This document shows positions 9,148 through 19,043 of a DNA stretch of 64,000 nucleotides, in pieces. The stretch lies in assembly GCA_902769055.1 (NCBI GenBank), contig CACXNL010000004.1:38586-102585 (forward strand). Direction: 5' to 3'. Numbering within the stretch: the first letter of the stretch is position 1; the number at the start of each line of letters is the position of its first letter. The notes under the pieces were generated by a model. That model was not told where the DNA came from, did not search any database, and worked only from the letters and a program-made list of their open reading frames with translations. Made by a program: the position numbers and the translations under genes. This stretch comes from an uncultured Pseudomonadota bacterium. GTDB lineage: Bacteria > Pseudomonadota > Alphaproteobacteria > RUG11792.

Positions 9148-10386
9148 TTATAAAAACTTATCAGGTTTACATATTCTCTTAGAGCACAGATACCCAGGAA
9201 TATTCGATAAGAGACATATAATGAATAATGCACACCAAGAATAATTCTCAACAACAAAACCGATAAAGCTATATGAAACGATGCGTATCAATGAACCAAT
9301 GGACAGTAACATTACGTATATATTTACATCACGTCTAGATTTTTCAGCAGTAAATGTTCTGAAAACTACGCTCCCAAATCCGAAAACAAATGTAGTTACG
9401 CCGACTATAACCGCTATTGTTAGCAAATCACTTTTGTATATAGCAAGGTACGTAAATATCACAGATACCACCGCTTGCATTATGAAAGTCGCTTTTGCAC
9501 AAGTTGTTATAGCCCATTTACACAGGACAGCGCCCGCTACTACCCCGCCTATTATCATAGTTACCAGACCATAAAAGTATGACATATTTGCGTAGGCGAT
9601 CCGACTAACGCCCAGAGAGTGCAAAAATATTGGCTTTACAACATTTATACAGCTGTTGGTCAATTTAAAAGAAATTATTAGAATCAATAAAGCGAAAAAT
9701 CCAGATGTTTTTAAGAAGTCACGCCAAGTCTTAAAATATCCAGCAAAAGAGTTCTCTGGTTTCTCATTACTTGTGCATTCTAGTGCCCTACCCGCTGACA
9801 CAAAGAAAGTCGCAACTGTTGCAAAAACAACTGTAAACGATGTTATTACAAAGGCTCCCGACCATCCGACAGCGTTTGTCATGTAAATTAAGCAAACGCC
9901 AGACATAAACATGCCCAATCTATACCCCGTATTTTCAACTGCCGATATAAAACCGAGCTGTTTTGATGAAAATGCAACCAATTTCATGTGAGCTTTCAGA
10001 ATATCGTGCGCCGAAACAGCTATAACAACCAAGAAAATCGTTATGGTAGCCGTCCAAAGCATGTCATTTGTCCCCAAATATCCCAGTAATGAAAACCCGA
10101 AAAATATTACTATTTGAGATATATATGAAATTATTTTTAATATATTAAAATTTGAGTTACCACGTTTTAATATCAAATTTTTGATAAATGGAGACATTAC
10201 AAATTTCCAACTATACGGAATGGTCGCAAGTAAGATATGAGTAATAGTTGCGATGCCTATCCCTTTTTCCGAAAGCATACGTGAAAAACTAGAACCTATC
10301 CCGATAAGTATTACTCCACTTAAAAAAGAACTGAAAAAGATATACGATATGGCGGCAAATTTTTCTTTAAGAGTATTAAAGGTCAC
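9148..10386 (-). CDS. MFS permease, AmpG-like
   Basis: A 412-residue integral membrane protein with about 12 hydrophobic segments. The central stretch around residues 140-160 (GFISAVENTGYRLGM) resembles the AmpG region, and the preceding AVSAHDILKAH resembles its SQDIxIDA motif in degenerate form. AmpG imports anhydro-muropeptides in peptidoglycan recycling, but related permeases in intracellular bacteria carry other solutes, so the substrate is open. The start codon directly follows the stop of ftsA (10387), so the two are almost certainly co-transcribed, which makes a cell-wall role plausible. Confidence 0.6.
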   Translation of the reverse strand: MTFNTLKEKFAAISYIFFSSFLSGVILIGIGSSFSRMLSEKGIGIATITHILLATIPYSWKFVMSPFIKNLILKRGNSNFNILKIISYISQIVIFFGFSLLGYLGTNDMLWTATITIFLVVIAVSAHDILKAHMKLVAFSSKQLGFISAVENTGYRLGMFMSGVCLIYMTNAVGWSGAFVITSFTVVFATVATFFVSAGRALECTSNEKPENSFAGYFKTWRDFLKTSGFFALLILIISFKLTNSCINVVKPIFLHSLGVSRIAYANMSYFYGLVTMIIGGVVAGAVLCKWAITTCAKATFIMQAVVSVIFTYLAIYKSDLLTIAVIVGVTTFVFGFGSVVFRTFTAEKSRRDVNIYVMLLSIGSLIRIVSYSFIGFVVENYSWCALFIICLLSNIPGYLCSKRICKPDKFL

Positions 10387-11658
10387 TTAAACGCCTCGTT
10401 TAAACCAAATCATCAATCTTTGCCAAATTGATTTTCCTTTGTCTTGAAAATTTTTCCCAGCAAACTCGCCAAGGCAATAAAGAGCCGTTCCAGCTGTGCT
10501 TGCGAACGCTTGAGTTCTGACGAAATCATGTGATCCGGTCACACCAATAGGTTTACCGAGCCTTACCGAAACATCACTGAAATACTTTTTTAACCTTATA
10601 AACTCGCTAAGTCCCGACAGCTGACTTCCTCCACCGGTTAAAACTATTGACTGGTACATAACCTTATCTGCTCCACAGTTGTAGATATGCTCCTGTACCT
10701 TATCCAGTATTTCCTCTAATCTAGCTGATATTATTGCATCTAGCATCTTCCTCGATATATTTTGTGCATGCTCTTCACCGTATTCATCGACCCTTGTAAC
10801 CAAAACCTGCTCATCTCCAGTAATATTTCCGGAAACGCCATGCAAAATCTTAAGCCTCTCCGCACTAGCTCTAGTTATTCTCAGAACTTTTGAAATGTCA
10901 TCCGTTATACTTTGTCCGCCAAGTGGTATGTATCCGAAATATAAAGGAACACCGTCATATAAGCATGCTACCGACGTCGTCGCCCCGCCCATATCGACTA
11001 TTGTAACCCCGGAAGAAGTTTCTTCATTTAAAGTCGTCGCTAAGGTTGACGCGTAAGTTGAATTTATAAAACCTAATACTTCGATGTTATTGCGATTTAA
11101 ACAGTTTCTTATGTTTTTTAAAAACAAACTAGGTGCAGTTAAAACATGAAATGTAGCTGAAAGTTTGTTTCCAACTGTCCCACGTGGATCTTTAATTCCA
11201 GAATTACCATCGACAGAATATGAAATCGGAAAAGTATGTATTATCTCTTTATGCTCATCGATGTATTCGGAAGTATCAAAATTAAGTAAAGATGACAGAT
11301 GAATTTCATCAACAGGAATTTGCCCAATACTAGTACTGGATTCAACAGCATGCGATTCTATTGCCCAAGTCGGAATCGATACAAAAACAGACTTTATCGT
11401 TCTTTCTGCTTCCTTTTCGGCGGATGCCACTGCACCTAATATCGCTTCCTCCAAACTTTCGAAATCATTTATAACGCCGACCTTCATACCTTTAGCCAGT
11501 TGGTATCCAACGCCTAAAACTCGTGTTTCGCCCAGAAGCCCCAATGAAGTATTACTGTGTTCACTTTTTTCGCGTTTCATAATAGCCGCACACACAGTAC
11601 TCGTCCCAATATCAAGAACTGCAACTTCCTTCTTTATATCAACAATATTTCTAAACAA
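10387..11658 (-). CDS. ftsA: Cell division protein FtsA
   Basis: A 423-residue actin-family protein that tethers FtsZ to the membrane and recruits later divisome proteins. Visible are the phosphate-1 motif (VLDIGTSTV), the phosphate-2 motif (IVDMGGATT), the adenosine motif (VLTGGGSQL) and a C-terminal amphipathic helix (WQRLMIWFKR) that is the membrane-targeting sequence. The frame starts with TTG at 11658 behind GGTGA. Unlike the usual arrangement, neither ftsQ upstream nor ftsZ downstream is present: dnaE precedes it after a 170-base gap and an AmpG-like permease follows without a gap. Confidence 0.93.
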   Translation of the reverse strand: MFRNIVDIKKEVAVLDIGTSTVCAAIMKREKSEHSNTSLGLLGETRVLGVGYQLAKGMKVGVINDFESLEEAILGAVASAEKEAERTIKSVFVSIPTWAIESHAVESSTSIGQIPVDEIHLSSLLNFDTSEYIDEHKEIIHTFPISYSVDGNSGIKDPRGTVGNKLSATFHVLTAPSLFLKNIRNCLNRNNIEVLGFINSTYASTLATTLNEETSSGVTIVDMGGATTSVACLYDGVPLYFGYIPLGGQSITDDISKVLRITRASAERLKILHGVSGNITGDEQVLVTRVDEYGEEHAQNISRKMLDAIISARLEEILDKVQEHIYNCGADKVMYQSIVLTGGGSQLSGLSEFIRLKKYFSDVSVRLGKPIGVTGSHDFVRTQAFASTAGTALYCLGEFAGKNFQDKGKSIWQRLMIWFKRGV

Positions 11659-11828
11659 TTTTCACCAGATTTAATAAATGCAATATCGCCAGAGTGCTTT
11701 CACCTTACCATAAATTTAAGTTCATGACTACAGTTCAACTCTTTACAACGAATAAACTATTGTAATGTATAAAAACTAGATTAGATAGAAAATCGCTTGG
11801 GGGTATAGCTTGCAAAGATTTATTGCAC

Positions 11829-14800
11829 TCAAGAAACACTAAGGAATTTTATACCGGAAATCGCGGCAATAGTTCTTCTATTTTCAAGCGACATATTTTT
11901 TAAATACGTTGTTTTAACTTCAACTTTTGATCCATTTTGTTTACGCACGATAAATGACACCGCATTATTACCATTCGGTATTTTCTCCAAAGCGTTATAC
12001 AGATTATCTATGTCAGAATTCTCGGATATTTCTATAAACACTTTTTGATTTTCTATGATTTTGTCAATATTTTGCACAGAATTGCCGAGAATTCTCAAAT
12101 TATCTTCCTCGGTTTTTATACTCGCATCAAGCAACAACGAATTTCCAACGACCAGTAAATCCTTGGATTTCGCGAAAACATCAGGAAAGACCGTAACCTC
12201 AAATGAATTGTCCTGATCTGAAATATTTAAAAACGCGTATTTTTGACCATTCTTCGACAATCTCTCCCTCTTCGAAAGCAAAATTCCAGCAATTTTTACA
12301 TTTGAATCTGTCGTATAAAAATCCTTGCTGCGTACCACATTGTAGCTTTCCAAAAATTCCGAATATATATCCATTGGGTGCGCATTTAAGTAAAATCCGA
12401 TGGAACGCCGTTCAAAATCCAGCTTTTCTATAGCATTCCATTCGGGCACTTGTTTCAGTTCGACGATGTTTGGCTTTATATCGGCGAAGAGTGACATCTG
12501 CTTTGTCGCCCCATTTTCCGAAGCATTCATCAAACTTTCCAGGGACTCAAAAATCTGGTGACGGTTTGGATGTATCGAATCGAACGCTCCGGCAAATACC
12601 AGTACTTCGATTTGCCGCTGTTGGGCACCAGCCGCCTTCGCCCTCTTTATAAAATCGTAAATATCCTTGAACTTCCCGTTTTTCTCGCGTTCATTAACGA
12701 CGCTCTCCATAACGGCAGAGCCACAACCCTTAAGGGCACCTAAAGCGAAACGTATTTTATTGTTTTCTCCGCCAGGTTCACCAGAAAAATACGCCTCAGA
12801 TTTGTTTATATCTGGGGGTAACACCTCAATGCCCGAGCGCCTGGCATCCTGAACAAACGATGCGATTTTATCAGTATTGACTATATCCATATTCATAGAT
12901 GCTATGTAAAACTCTCGCTTATAGTGAGCTTTTAAATACGCTGTTTGGTACGAAACAACCGCATACGAAGCGGCGTGAGAGCGGTTAAATCCATACCCAG
13001 CGAACTTTTCCATCAAAGCAAAAACTTGGTCTGCTACGCTCTTCGAAATGCCCTTCTTCGCCGCTCCTTCAGCAAATATCTCACGATGCTTGACCATCTC
13101 TTCCTTTATTTTTTTTCCCATAGCGCGACGCAAAAGGTCAGCGCCAGCGAGGCTATACCCCCCCATAGCCTGTGCCGTCTGCATAACTTGCTCCTGGTAT
13201 ATCATGATGCCGTACGTGTGTTTCAAAATCGGCTCCAGCAACGGATGGAGGTACTCGGTCTTCTCCCGACCGTGCTTTCTGCTGATGTATAGCGGAATGT
13301 TATCCATAGGCCCTGGGCGGTATAGCGAAACCAAAGCGATAATATCCTCGAGGTTATCTGGCTGCAGTTTTTGTATAACGTCGCGCATCCCGGCACTTTC
13401 GAGCTGGAACACGCCGATAACATCCGTCGCACAAATAAGTTTGAAAACCTCCGGATCTTCCATATCTATTTTAGATATATCAACATCAACATCGCGATAC
13501 TTCTTAATGTATTCGCAGGCGTGTTTTATAACTGTTAGCGTCTTTAGCCCCAGGAAGTCGAATTTTACTAATCCAGCAGACTCGACAAATTTCATATTAA
13601 ATTGCGTAATTGCCAAGTCTGTCTCACCATCCGAATACAGCGGAACTAACTCATCAATATTTTCGTTACCAATAACAATACCAGCTGCGTGCATTGAAGC
13701 GTGGCGATATAATCCTTCGAGCTGCAACCCAGTATTTATCAGAAATGCGACAGCTTCGTCTTCCTCCATCATTTGCTTCAGCTGCGGCTCTATTTCAAGT
13801 GCCTGCGCCAAATCCACTGGATTTGTTGGGTTTTGCGGAACGAGCTTCGTGATTTTGTCGACCTGCCCATACGACATTTGTATCACCCGCCCCACGTCGC
13901 GCAATACATTCCTTGCTTGAAGTTTTCCTAGAGCTATTATATGTGCGACTTTATCTTTACCATACTTCGACTGGACATATTTGATAACCTCCTCCCGTTT
14001 TTCCTGACAAAAGTCGATATCGAAATCAGGCATCGACACACGTTCCGGGTTAAGAAATCTTTCGAAAAACAGCTTGTACTTTATTGGGTCAAGCTCGGTT
14101 ATATACAAACACCAGCCCACCAAAGACCCAGCACCGGAGCCGCGCCCTGGACCTACCGGTACGTCGTGCTGTTTCGACCACTTAACGAAATCCGAAACTA
14201 TCAGGAAGTATCCGCTAAATCCCATTTTTTTTATTACGCCAAGCTCATACTCCAGTCGTTCGATATACTCAGCCTCTACTTCTTTTGGATTACGATTTAT
14301 ATTAACTTTATACTTTAAAACTTCATCCTGTAGCCTCCTAAGCAATCCCGAATGCGCCTGCCTATCAAGTATATCGTCCTCGTCTTCACCCGATTCATCG
14401 ACAAATCTTGGCAAAATCGGTTTTTTCTTTTCAGGCATAAATGCGCATCTTTGGGCAATAATCGAAGTATTGATTACCGCTTCTTTTATATCACTAAATA
14501 GCTCGAACATTTCATCAGTAGACTTGAGGTAATGCTCGGTAGAAACTCGTCGCCGCTCGCGGACGGTCATATACGTTGCACCGGCAATACACATCAATGC
14601 GTCGTGAGCAACGTGCATTGATTTATCCAAGAAGAAAACTTCATTCGTTGCCACTAGTGGAATGTTATTCTGAAATGCGTAATTTATAAAAAATTGCTCG
14701 CAGCGCTTTTCCTCCGGCTCGCCAGTTCTGGAAATCTCAACATAGCAATTGTCCCTATAAATAGACTTTATTTCATTGATAGTATTTGTTGCTATTTCGT

Positions 14801-15227
14801 GATTGCCATTTAATATTAAGCTCCCAACGAGCCCCTTGGCGCCTCCCGTCAGTGCGATCAGCCCACCACTGTATTGGTGCAAATTTTCCAAGGTAACAAA
14901 CCTGACTTCTTCTTTGCATTTTATATAAAAACAAGTCATGAGCTTCATTAGGTTTTTATACCCAAGCTCGTTTTTCGCTAATAACACGATTGGCGCAATT
15001 ACGTCGCAATGCTTCACGTCAATCTGCACGCCCATAATCGGCTGAATACCGGCTCCCGACGCCTTTGTCGCAAATTCCAACGCACCAAACATATTGTTGG
15101 TGTCAGTGATCGCCACCGCTGGAATTTCCCTATCCTCGCAAGCGTGTATCAAATCAGGCAGCTTCACCGCTCCCTCGCACAGCGAATACGCGCTATGTAA
15201 CCTCAAATGGATGTACGGAAAACTCAT
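11829..15227 (-). CDS. dnaE: DNA polymerase III alpha subunit
   Basis: A 1132-residue replicative polymerase, close to the usual length of DnaE1. The N-terminal PHP domain starts at residue 5 (HLRLHSAYSL, AITDTNNMFG). The palm contains the catalytic PDFDIDF motif near residue 400, and the preceding GRGSGAGSLV is typical of the family. The C-terminal part (VKIAGILLSKRERLSKNG) is the OB-fold. It is transcribed alone and divergently from murJ. A run of seven G encodes MGG in AMGGYSLAG; this is conserved protein sequence and probably not a switch. Confidence 0.96.
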   Translation of the reverse strand: MSFPYIHLRLHSAYSLCEGAVKLPDLIHACEDREIPAVAITDTNNMFGALEFATKASGAGIQPIMGVQIDVKHCDVIAPIVLLAKNELGYKNLMKLMTCFYIKCKEEVRFVTLENLHQYSGGLIALTGGAKGLVGSLILNGNHEIATNTINEIKSIYRDNCYVEISRTGEPEEKRCEQFFINYAFQNNIPLVATNEVFFLDKSMHVAHDALMCIAGATYMTVRERRRVSTEHYLKSTDEMFELFSDIKEAVINTSIIAQRCAFMPEKKKPILPRFVDESGEDEDDILDRQAHSGLLRRLQDEVLKYKVNINRNPKEVEAEYIERLEYELGVIKKMGFSGYFLIVSDFVKWSKQHDVPVGPGRGSGAGSLVGWCLYITELDPIKYKLFFERFLNPERVSMPDFDIDFCQEKREEVIKYVQSKYGKDKVAHIIALGKLQARNVLRDVGRVIQMSYGQVDKITKLVPQNPTNPVDLAQALEIEPQLKQMMEEDEAVAFLINTGLQLEGLYRHASMHAAGIVIGNENIDELVPLYSDGETDLAITQFNMKFVESAGLVKFDFLGLKTLTVIKHACEYIKKYRDVDVDISKIDMEDPEVFKLICATDVIGVFQLESAGMRDVIQKLQPDNLEDIIALVSLYRPGPMDNIPLYISRKHGREKTEYLHPLLEPILKHTYGIMIYQEQVMQTAQAMGGYSLAGADLLRRAMGKKIKEEMVKHREIFAEGAAKKGISKSVADQVFALMEKFAGYGFNRSHAASYAVVSYQTAYLKAHYKREFYIASMNMDIVNTDKIASFVQDARRSGIEVLPPDINKSEAYFSGEPGGENNKIRFALGALKGCGSAVMESVVNEREKNGKFKDIYDFIKRAKAAGAQQRQIEVLVFAGAFDSIHPNRHQIFESLESLMNASENGATKQMSLFADIKPNIVELKQVPEWNAIEKLDFERRSIGFYLNAHPMDIYSEFLESYNVVRSKDFYTTDSNVKIAGILLSKRERLSKNGQKYAFLNISDQDNSFEVTVFPDVFAKSKDLLVVGNSLLLDASIKTEEDNLRILGNSVQNIDKIIENQKVFIEISENSDIDNLYNALEKIPNGNNAVSFIVRKQNGSKVEVKTTYLKNMSLENRRTIAAISGIKFLSVS

Positions 15228-15377
15228 ATAAACGCCGCCGCTTCAATGCGCGAAACCACCTGGGATTTTAACACAAAAACCCGATGAGTTTTTTCGCACA
15301 TGAGTAGCGCATTTATAGCGATTTCGATACGAAAACTATATACTGCATAATGAACAAAACACCTGTTAACAAGCAAA

Positions 15378-16919
15378 ATGGGATTAGCAAAAAAGTTCTT
15401 AACCATCAGTGGATTGACAGTAGTCAGCCGCGTATTTGGTGTTGTTCGCGAAGCACTTATGCTTCATTTTCTCGGAGCATCTGTTGAAATGGATGCGTTT
15501 ACGACTGCCTTCAAGTTTCCCAGTTTTTTCCGCAAGTTTTTTGCCGAAGGTGGTTTTCAGTCAATTTTTGTTCCATATTACACGGATTATATATCATACT
15601 CAAAACATAAAAGCGCAAAATACTTTTCGTCAAGAATATTTATGTTAATATTTTGGATTATGCTTGCTTTAAGCATTGTTGTTCATATTTTCGCAAAAGA
15701 ATTTACGCTTCTTATGGCTCCAGGATTTGTAAAGTGTCCGGAAAAATTAGCTTTAACAATCGAATTCACACGAATAATTTTTCCAAGCATCGCCTTTATT
15801 TCCTTGTCTACGGTCTATAGCGGCATTCTTTTGTCTCGTCAAAAATTCTTTCTTTACGCATTGGCGCCTATACTAACAAATATAATTCTCGTTTGTTCAT
15901 TGTTTACTTTCCAAGATTTCACGTCCGCTGGAAGAAGGCTGTCTTACGGCACATTGCTTGCAGGCATTTGTCAGTTTTTATACATGTTTTTTTGCGTAAA
16001 GTATCAAAAATTACCATCTCCCCGCCTTTCGCTAGTTAAGTTAAGTCCACGAATGAAGATGTTTTTACGAAAAATGATACCGGTTTTAGCCGGAGCGGGA
16101 GTAGCTCAGGTTAATATACTGGTTGGAATGCTGTTTGCATCGTTCCTACAAACCGGATGTATAACATATCTGTATTGTGCCGACAGATTTATCCAGCTCC
16201 CCCTTGCGCTTTTTGGCATTTCAATGGGAACACTTTTGCTCCCGGAAATAGCGGATAAAGTAGCAACAAGCCATACAGACGCAATAAAAGATGTAACCCA
16301 TAAATCCATACTATTTGCGATGAGAATGACACTACCTTCAGTAGCAATTCTTGCAATAACTGGAATATATATGGTGTCTTTGCTATATGGACATGGCAAA
16401 TTTGATCAAAGCGCTGTTGAAAGTACTGCGAACATACTCACAATAACCGCCTTTGGATTGCCAGCATTTGTGATTTCAAAGATAATGTCCTCTATTCTGA
16501 TTGCGCAAAAAGACACCAAAACTCCATTTGTTGCGGCTATCACTAGCATTATTGCAAACGCACTTTTTAGCACTATCCTAATAAAGGGATTTGGGGTCTC
16601 AGGAATTGCCGCATCAGCCACGATTGCCGGATATGTAAATATGACCGTCATATGTTACAAATCAACCGGCTGGTTTAGAATGGATAAACACGTGACAAAA
16701 GATATAGCAAAAATATTTTATTCTTCTGGCGCATTATTTATAAGTATGTTGATATTAAAAGCACAATTAGGCGCAGTTTACTCAAAATTAGGTGAATTGT
16801 TTTTTTTGTCCGGTCTTACCCTAACTGGGGCAATCGTTTACGTTTTATGCCTATATTTCTCTAAGGACGCCGCTATATTAAACGCGATAGCCTACACAAG
16901 AAAACGAATAGGCAAGTAA
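15378..16919 (+). CDS. murJ: Lipid II flippase MurJ
   Basis: A 513-residue protein with about 14 membrane segments. The N-terminus (GLTVVSRVFGVVREALMLHFLG) is the diagnostic MurJ start, and GAGVAQVNILVG at the middle is the conserved TM7 region. MurJ moves the peptidoglycan precursor lipid II across the inner membrane, so this organism is likely to make, or recently made, peptidoglycan; alr, ftsA and an AmpG-like permease in the same window agree. It is divergent from dnaE, with 150 bases between them. Confidence 0.94.
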   Translation: MGLAKKFLTISGLTVVSRVFGVVREALMLHFLGASVEMDAFTTAFKFPSFFRKFFAEGGFQSIFVPYYTDYISYSKHKSAKYFSSRIFMLIFWIMLALSIVVHIFAKEFTLLMAPGFVKCPEKLALTIEFTRIIFPSIAFISLSTVYSGILLSRQKFFLYALAPILTNIILVCSLFTFQDFTSAGRRLSYGTLLAGICQFLYMFFCVKYQKLPSPRLSLVKLSPRMKMFLRKMIPVLAGAGVAQVNILVGMLFASFLQTGCITYLYCADRFIQLPLALFGISMGTLLLPEIADKVATSHTDAIKDVTHKSILFAMRMTLPSVAILAITGIYMVSLLYGHGKFDQSAVESTANILTITAFGLPAFVISKIMSSILIAQKDTKTPFVAAITSIIANALFSTILIKGFGVSGIAASATIAGYVNMTVICYKSTGWFRMDKHVTKDIAKIFYSSGALFISMLILKAQLGAVYSKLGELFFLSGLTLTGAIVYVLCLYFSKDAAILNAIAYTRKRIGK

Positions 16920-16922
16920 AAA

Positions 16923-17288
16923 TTAAAACTCTTCTAAATTTGATTTTAGTTTTTCGTGAAATTCATCACCAGACAATAACGATTCGATATCATAATACGA
17001 TCGCAATTCCGGCTTAAACAAATGCACCTCAACACCTGATGCTTCTATCATAACCCAACCGGACTTCGCCGTACCCTCCATTTTAGGATGTAACTTGCCG
17101 TTCTTCAGAAACCGGTAAATATAATCAGCAACAGATTGCACATGCCGAGAGGAGGTTCCGGACGCTACAATGCAAACATCCGTCAATCTGTTTGTTTTAT
17201 TTGACAAATCAATCTGCACTATATTTTCCGCTTTTTTATCATCCAAAATTTTCACAATATCTCGCGTTAACTCAGAAGTATTCGTCAT
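16923..17288 (-). CDS. rsfS: Ribosomal silencing factor RsfS
   Basis: A 121-residue protein of the RsfS (Iojap) family: DICIVASGTSSRHV-like core (seen as DVCIVASGTSSRHVQ) and GWVMIEASGVEVHLF match the conserved strand and Asp/Trp positions. It binds ribosomal protein L14 and blocks subunit joining in stationary or starvation conditions. Its ATG overlaps the stop of the mlaD gene by 4 bases, so the two are translationally coupled. Confidence 0.92.
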   Translation of the reverse strand: MTNTSELTRDIVKILDDKKAENIVQIDLSNKTNRLTDVCIVASGTSSRHVQSVADYIYRFLKNGKLHPKMEGTAKSGWVMIEASGVEVHLFKPELRSYYDIESLLSGDEFHEKLKSNLEEF

Positions 17289-17740
17289 TTATCCTCTGTC
17301 TTAGACTCACTACCCAACGCAAATTTATCAATCAGCTTTTCCAAATTCACTGCCGACCTAGTAAGCTCAACTTCTTCGTTCGGCTTGAGCTTTTCTTCAG
17401 AAAATCCTGCTGAAATAGCGATGAACTTGTTCCCCATAATGCCATCTGTTGAGACTGCGACCGAACTGTCGACCGGGATTTTAACATTATCACGTATCAA
17501 CAACTCAACTTTAGCCTGGTAGTTATTATCCAACTTCAGCGACTTCACTATCCCAACCTTAATGCCATTCAGTTTTATATCGGCACCGCTAGTCAGTCCA
17601 CTGACATCGTCAAACCTTGCTGTTAGAACGTACCCTTCCTTAATCTTCTCACCACTCGAGACATACGCGAAATATACGAAAAGCACGGCAACGACCAAAA
17701 CCACTGCCCCGATCACCGACTCAAGCACATTTCCTTTCAT
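17285..17740 (-). CDS. mlaD: MlaD-type MCE-domain lipid transport protein
   Basis: A 151-residue inner-membrane protein with one N-terminal transmembrane segment (ESVIGAVVLVVAVLFVYFAY) and a periplasmic MCE domain (ARFDDVSGLTSGADIKLNG, VGIVKSLKL). In the Mla system MlaD forms a hexameric ring that moves phospholipids between the membranes. I chose the ATG at 17740; the longer frame to 17848 would run into the tdk gene and add residues without family similarity. Its ATPase and permease partners (MlaF, MlaE) are not in this window. It sits 46 bases after tdk and overlaps rsfS. Confidence 0.85.
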   Translation of the reverse strand: MKGNVLESVIGAVVLVVAVLFVYFAYVSSGEKIKEGYVLTARFDDVSGLTSGADIKLNGIKVGIVKSLKLDNNYQAKVELLIRDNVKIPVDSSVAVSTDGIMGNKFIAISAGFSEEKLKPNEEVELTRSAVNLEKLIDKFALGSESKTEDK

Positions 17741-17786
17741 ATCGAACAAAACTCCCGAACTATTCAGTATTATTTTAACACAGGCG

Positions 17787-18368
17787 CTATTCTTCGCCAA
17801 TATCCCCCGCAAAGTAGTGTTTTCTACAGAGAGCAATATACTTCTCATTTCCGCCTATATCAATTTGCTCACCGGAGCGTATTACTCGCTTCGACGTATC
17901 AAACTTCGCGTTCATTATCGCCTTCTTACCGCAATGGCAAATTGTTTTTACCTCGATAAGCTCATCTGCCCAAAGTAACAGATACATGCTTCCTTCAAAA
18001 GGTTCTCCCAAAAAATCAGTACGCAAACCGTACGTCAAAACCGGAATGCCAATTTCATCAACGACTTTGCACAAATCCAACACTTGCAGCTTCGTCAGAA
18101 ATTGAGCCTCATCAATGAAAACACAGGCTGTTTTTGAATGTATTTTTATCTTTATGTCATCGAAGAGTTTTGTGTCTTTATCAAACAGATACGCATTTTC
18201 AGCAAGTCCAATTCTGGATGCAATTTTAGCTGAACCGAACCTATTATCGAATCTAAAAGTATATAAAATCGTATCCATTCCGCGTTCTTTATAATTGAAA
18301 CTACTTTGCAATAATTTTGTCGTCTTTCCTGCATTCATCGCAGAATAATAAAAATACAACTTTGCCAT
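17787..18368 (-). CDS. tdk: Thymidine kinase
   Basis: A 193-residue type II thymidine kinase, which phosphorylates scavenged thymidine to dTMP. The P-loop is at residues 10-18 (SAMNAGKTT), the Walker B-like FIDEAQFL near residue 88, and a zinc site is formed by CHCGKKA and CRKH near the C-terminus. Presence of tdk suggests use of host or environmental thymidine. It heads a tdk-mlaD-rsfS run; a promoter should lie in the 178-base gap to the divergent lipoprotein gene. Confidence 0.94.
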   Translation of the reverse strand: MAKLYFYYSAMNAGKTTKLLQSSFNYKERGMDTILYTFRFDNRFGSAKIASRIGLAENAYLFDKDTKLFDDIKIKIHSKTACVFIDEAQFLTKLQVLDLCKVVDEIGIPVLTYGLRTDFLGEPFEGSMYLLLWADELIEVKTICHCGKKAIMNAKFDTSKRVIRSGEQIDIGGNEKYIALCRKHYFAGDIGEE

Positions 18369-18503
18369 AAAAAAACCTTCATTACCGCTTCACTTGAGCA
18401 TACCATTTTTCGGAACATAGCTCGGCACGGTAGCATAAATTTTTTTCATCAAACCTCAAGGTGAGGTGTATATATACCGACTTCCCTAAGCTATATGCAG
18501 TTG

Positions 18504-18512
18504 TGCTACAAT
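18504..18512 (+). promoter_or_regulatory. Extended -10 promoter for the lipoprotein-gap-alr run
   Basis: TGCTACAAT at 18504-18512 is an extended -10 element (TGn plus TACAAT) 34 bases before the TTG start. No good -35 box is visible, which is acceptable for extended -10 promoters. Confidence 0.45.
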
Positions 18513-18546
18513 CGCTGGTGGTTGTCTCGCGTGTGGAATCTGAAAT

Positions 18547-19032
18547 TTGACAAGATCGTTTTATGTGCTTTCCGCTATGTTTTTGCTTTCGGGCTGTGCT
18601 AATCAGCAATTTAAGGCGGAAGAGCCGGTGGATTACAAAGATAATGCTAGGTATGGTTTCGGTTCTTTGATAAAAGGCGAAAATTCAGTTTTGAATAAAT
18701 ACTTTAATAAATCGAACACCTCGAGTAATGAACTCGCCGTAGAAAAAGTGTCCGCAAATAGTCCGAAAGATAAACTTTGGAATGCGGCAATTGTTGCGCT
18801 GAAAGATTTCCCGATTGAGTTTATGGACAAAAAGTCCGGCAGGATTGAAACCGGAGCGGCTAAGGTAAAGTTGTTTGACAACACCGAGACTTGTTCGTAC
18901 ACTGTAAATGTGACGCTTCGCGGTTCGAGCGACGTCGATGTCGTCGTAAGGTCGGCTGAAGACTCGGCGGTGCGTTTAATGAAGCACGTAGAGACAGTAA
19001 AATCGAAAATTTTGGAAGAATATAAGAGATAA
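18547..19032 (+). CDS. DUF3576-like lipoprotein
   Basis: A 161-residue protein with a lipoprotein signal peptide: basic start (MTRSF), short hydrophobic core and lipobox LLSGC, giving lipidation at Cys17. The body (DKLWNAAIVALKDFP, TVNVTLRG) resembles the alphaproteobacterial DUF3576 lipoproteins in which an LW..A...L pattern is followed by a beta-rich region. That match is by eye. The start is TTG, the only codon that keeps a basic n-region. It is 11 bases upstream of gap. Confidence 0.65.
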   Translation: MTRSFYVLSAMFLLSGCANQQFKAEEPVDYKDNARYGFGSLIKGENSVLNKYFNKSNTSSNELAVEKVSANSPKDKLWNAAIVALKDFPIEFMDKKSGRIETGAAKVKLFDNTETCSYTVNVTLRGSSDVDVVVRSAEDSAVRLMKHVETVKSKILEEYKR

Positions 19033-19043
19033 AGGAGAATAAA

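Noticed and set aside
13158-13164. G7 tract in dnaE as a phase switch
   Set aside because: It encodes the conserved MGG of the polymerase, and an essential gene is unlikely to be switched; length is short.
13048-13920. Plus-strand frame of 290 codons inside dnaE
   Set aside because: Opposite strand of a clearly conserved polymerase gene; composition typical of a shadow frame.
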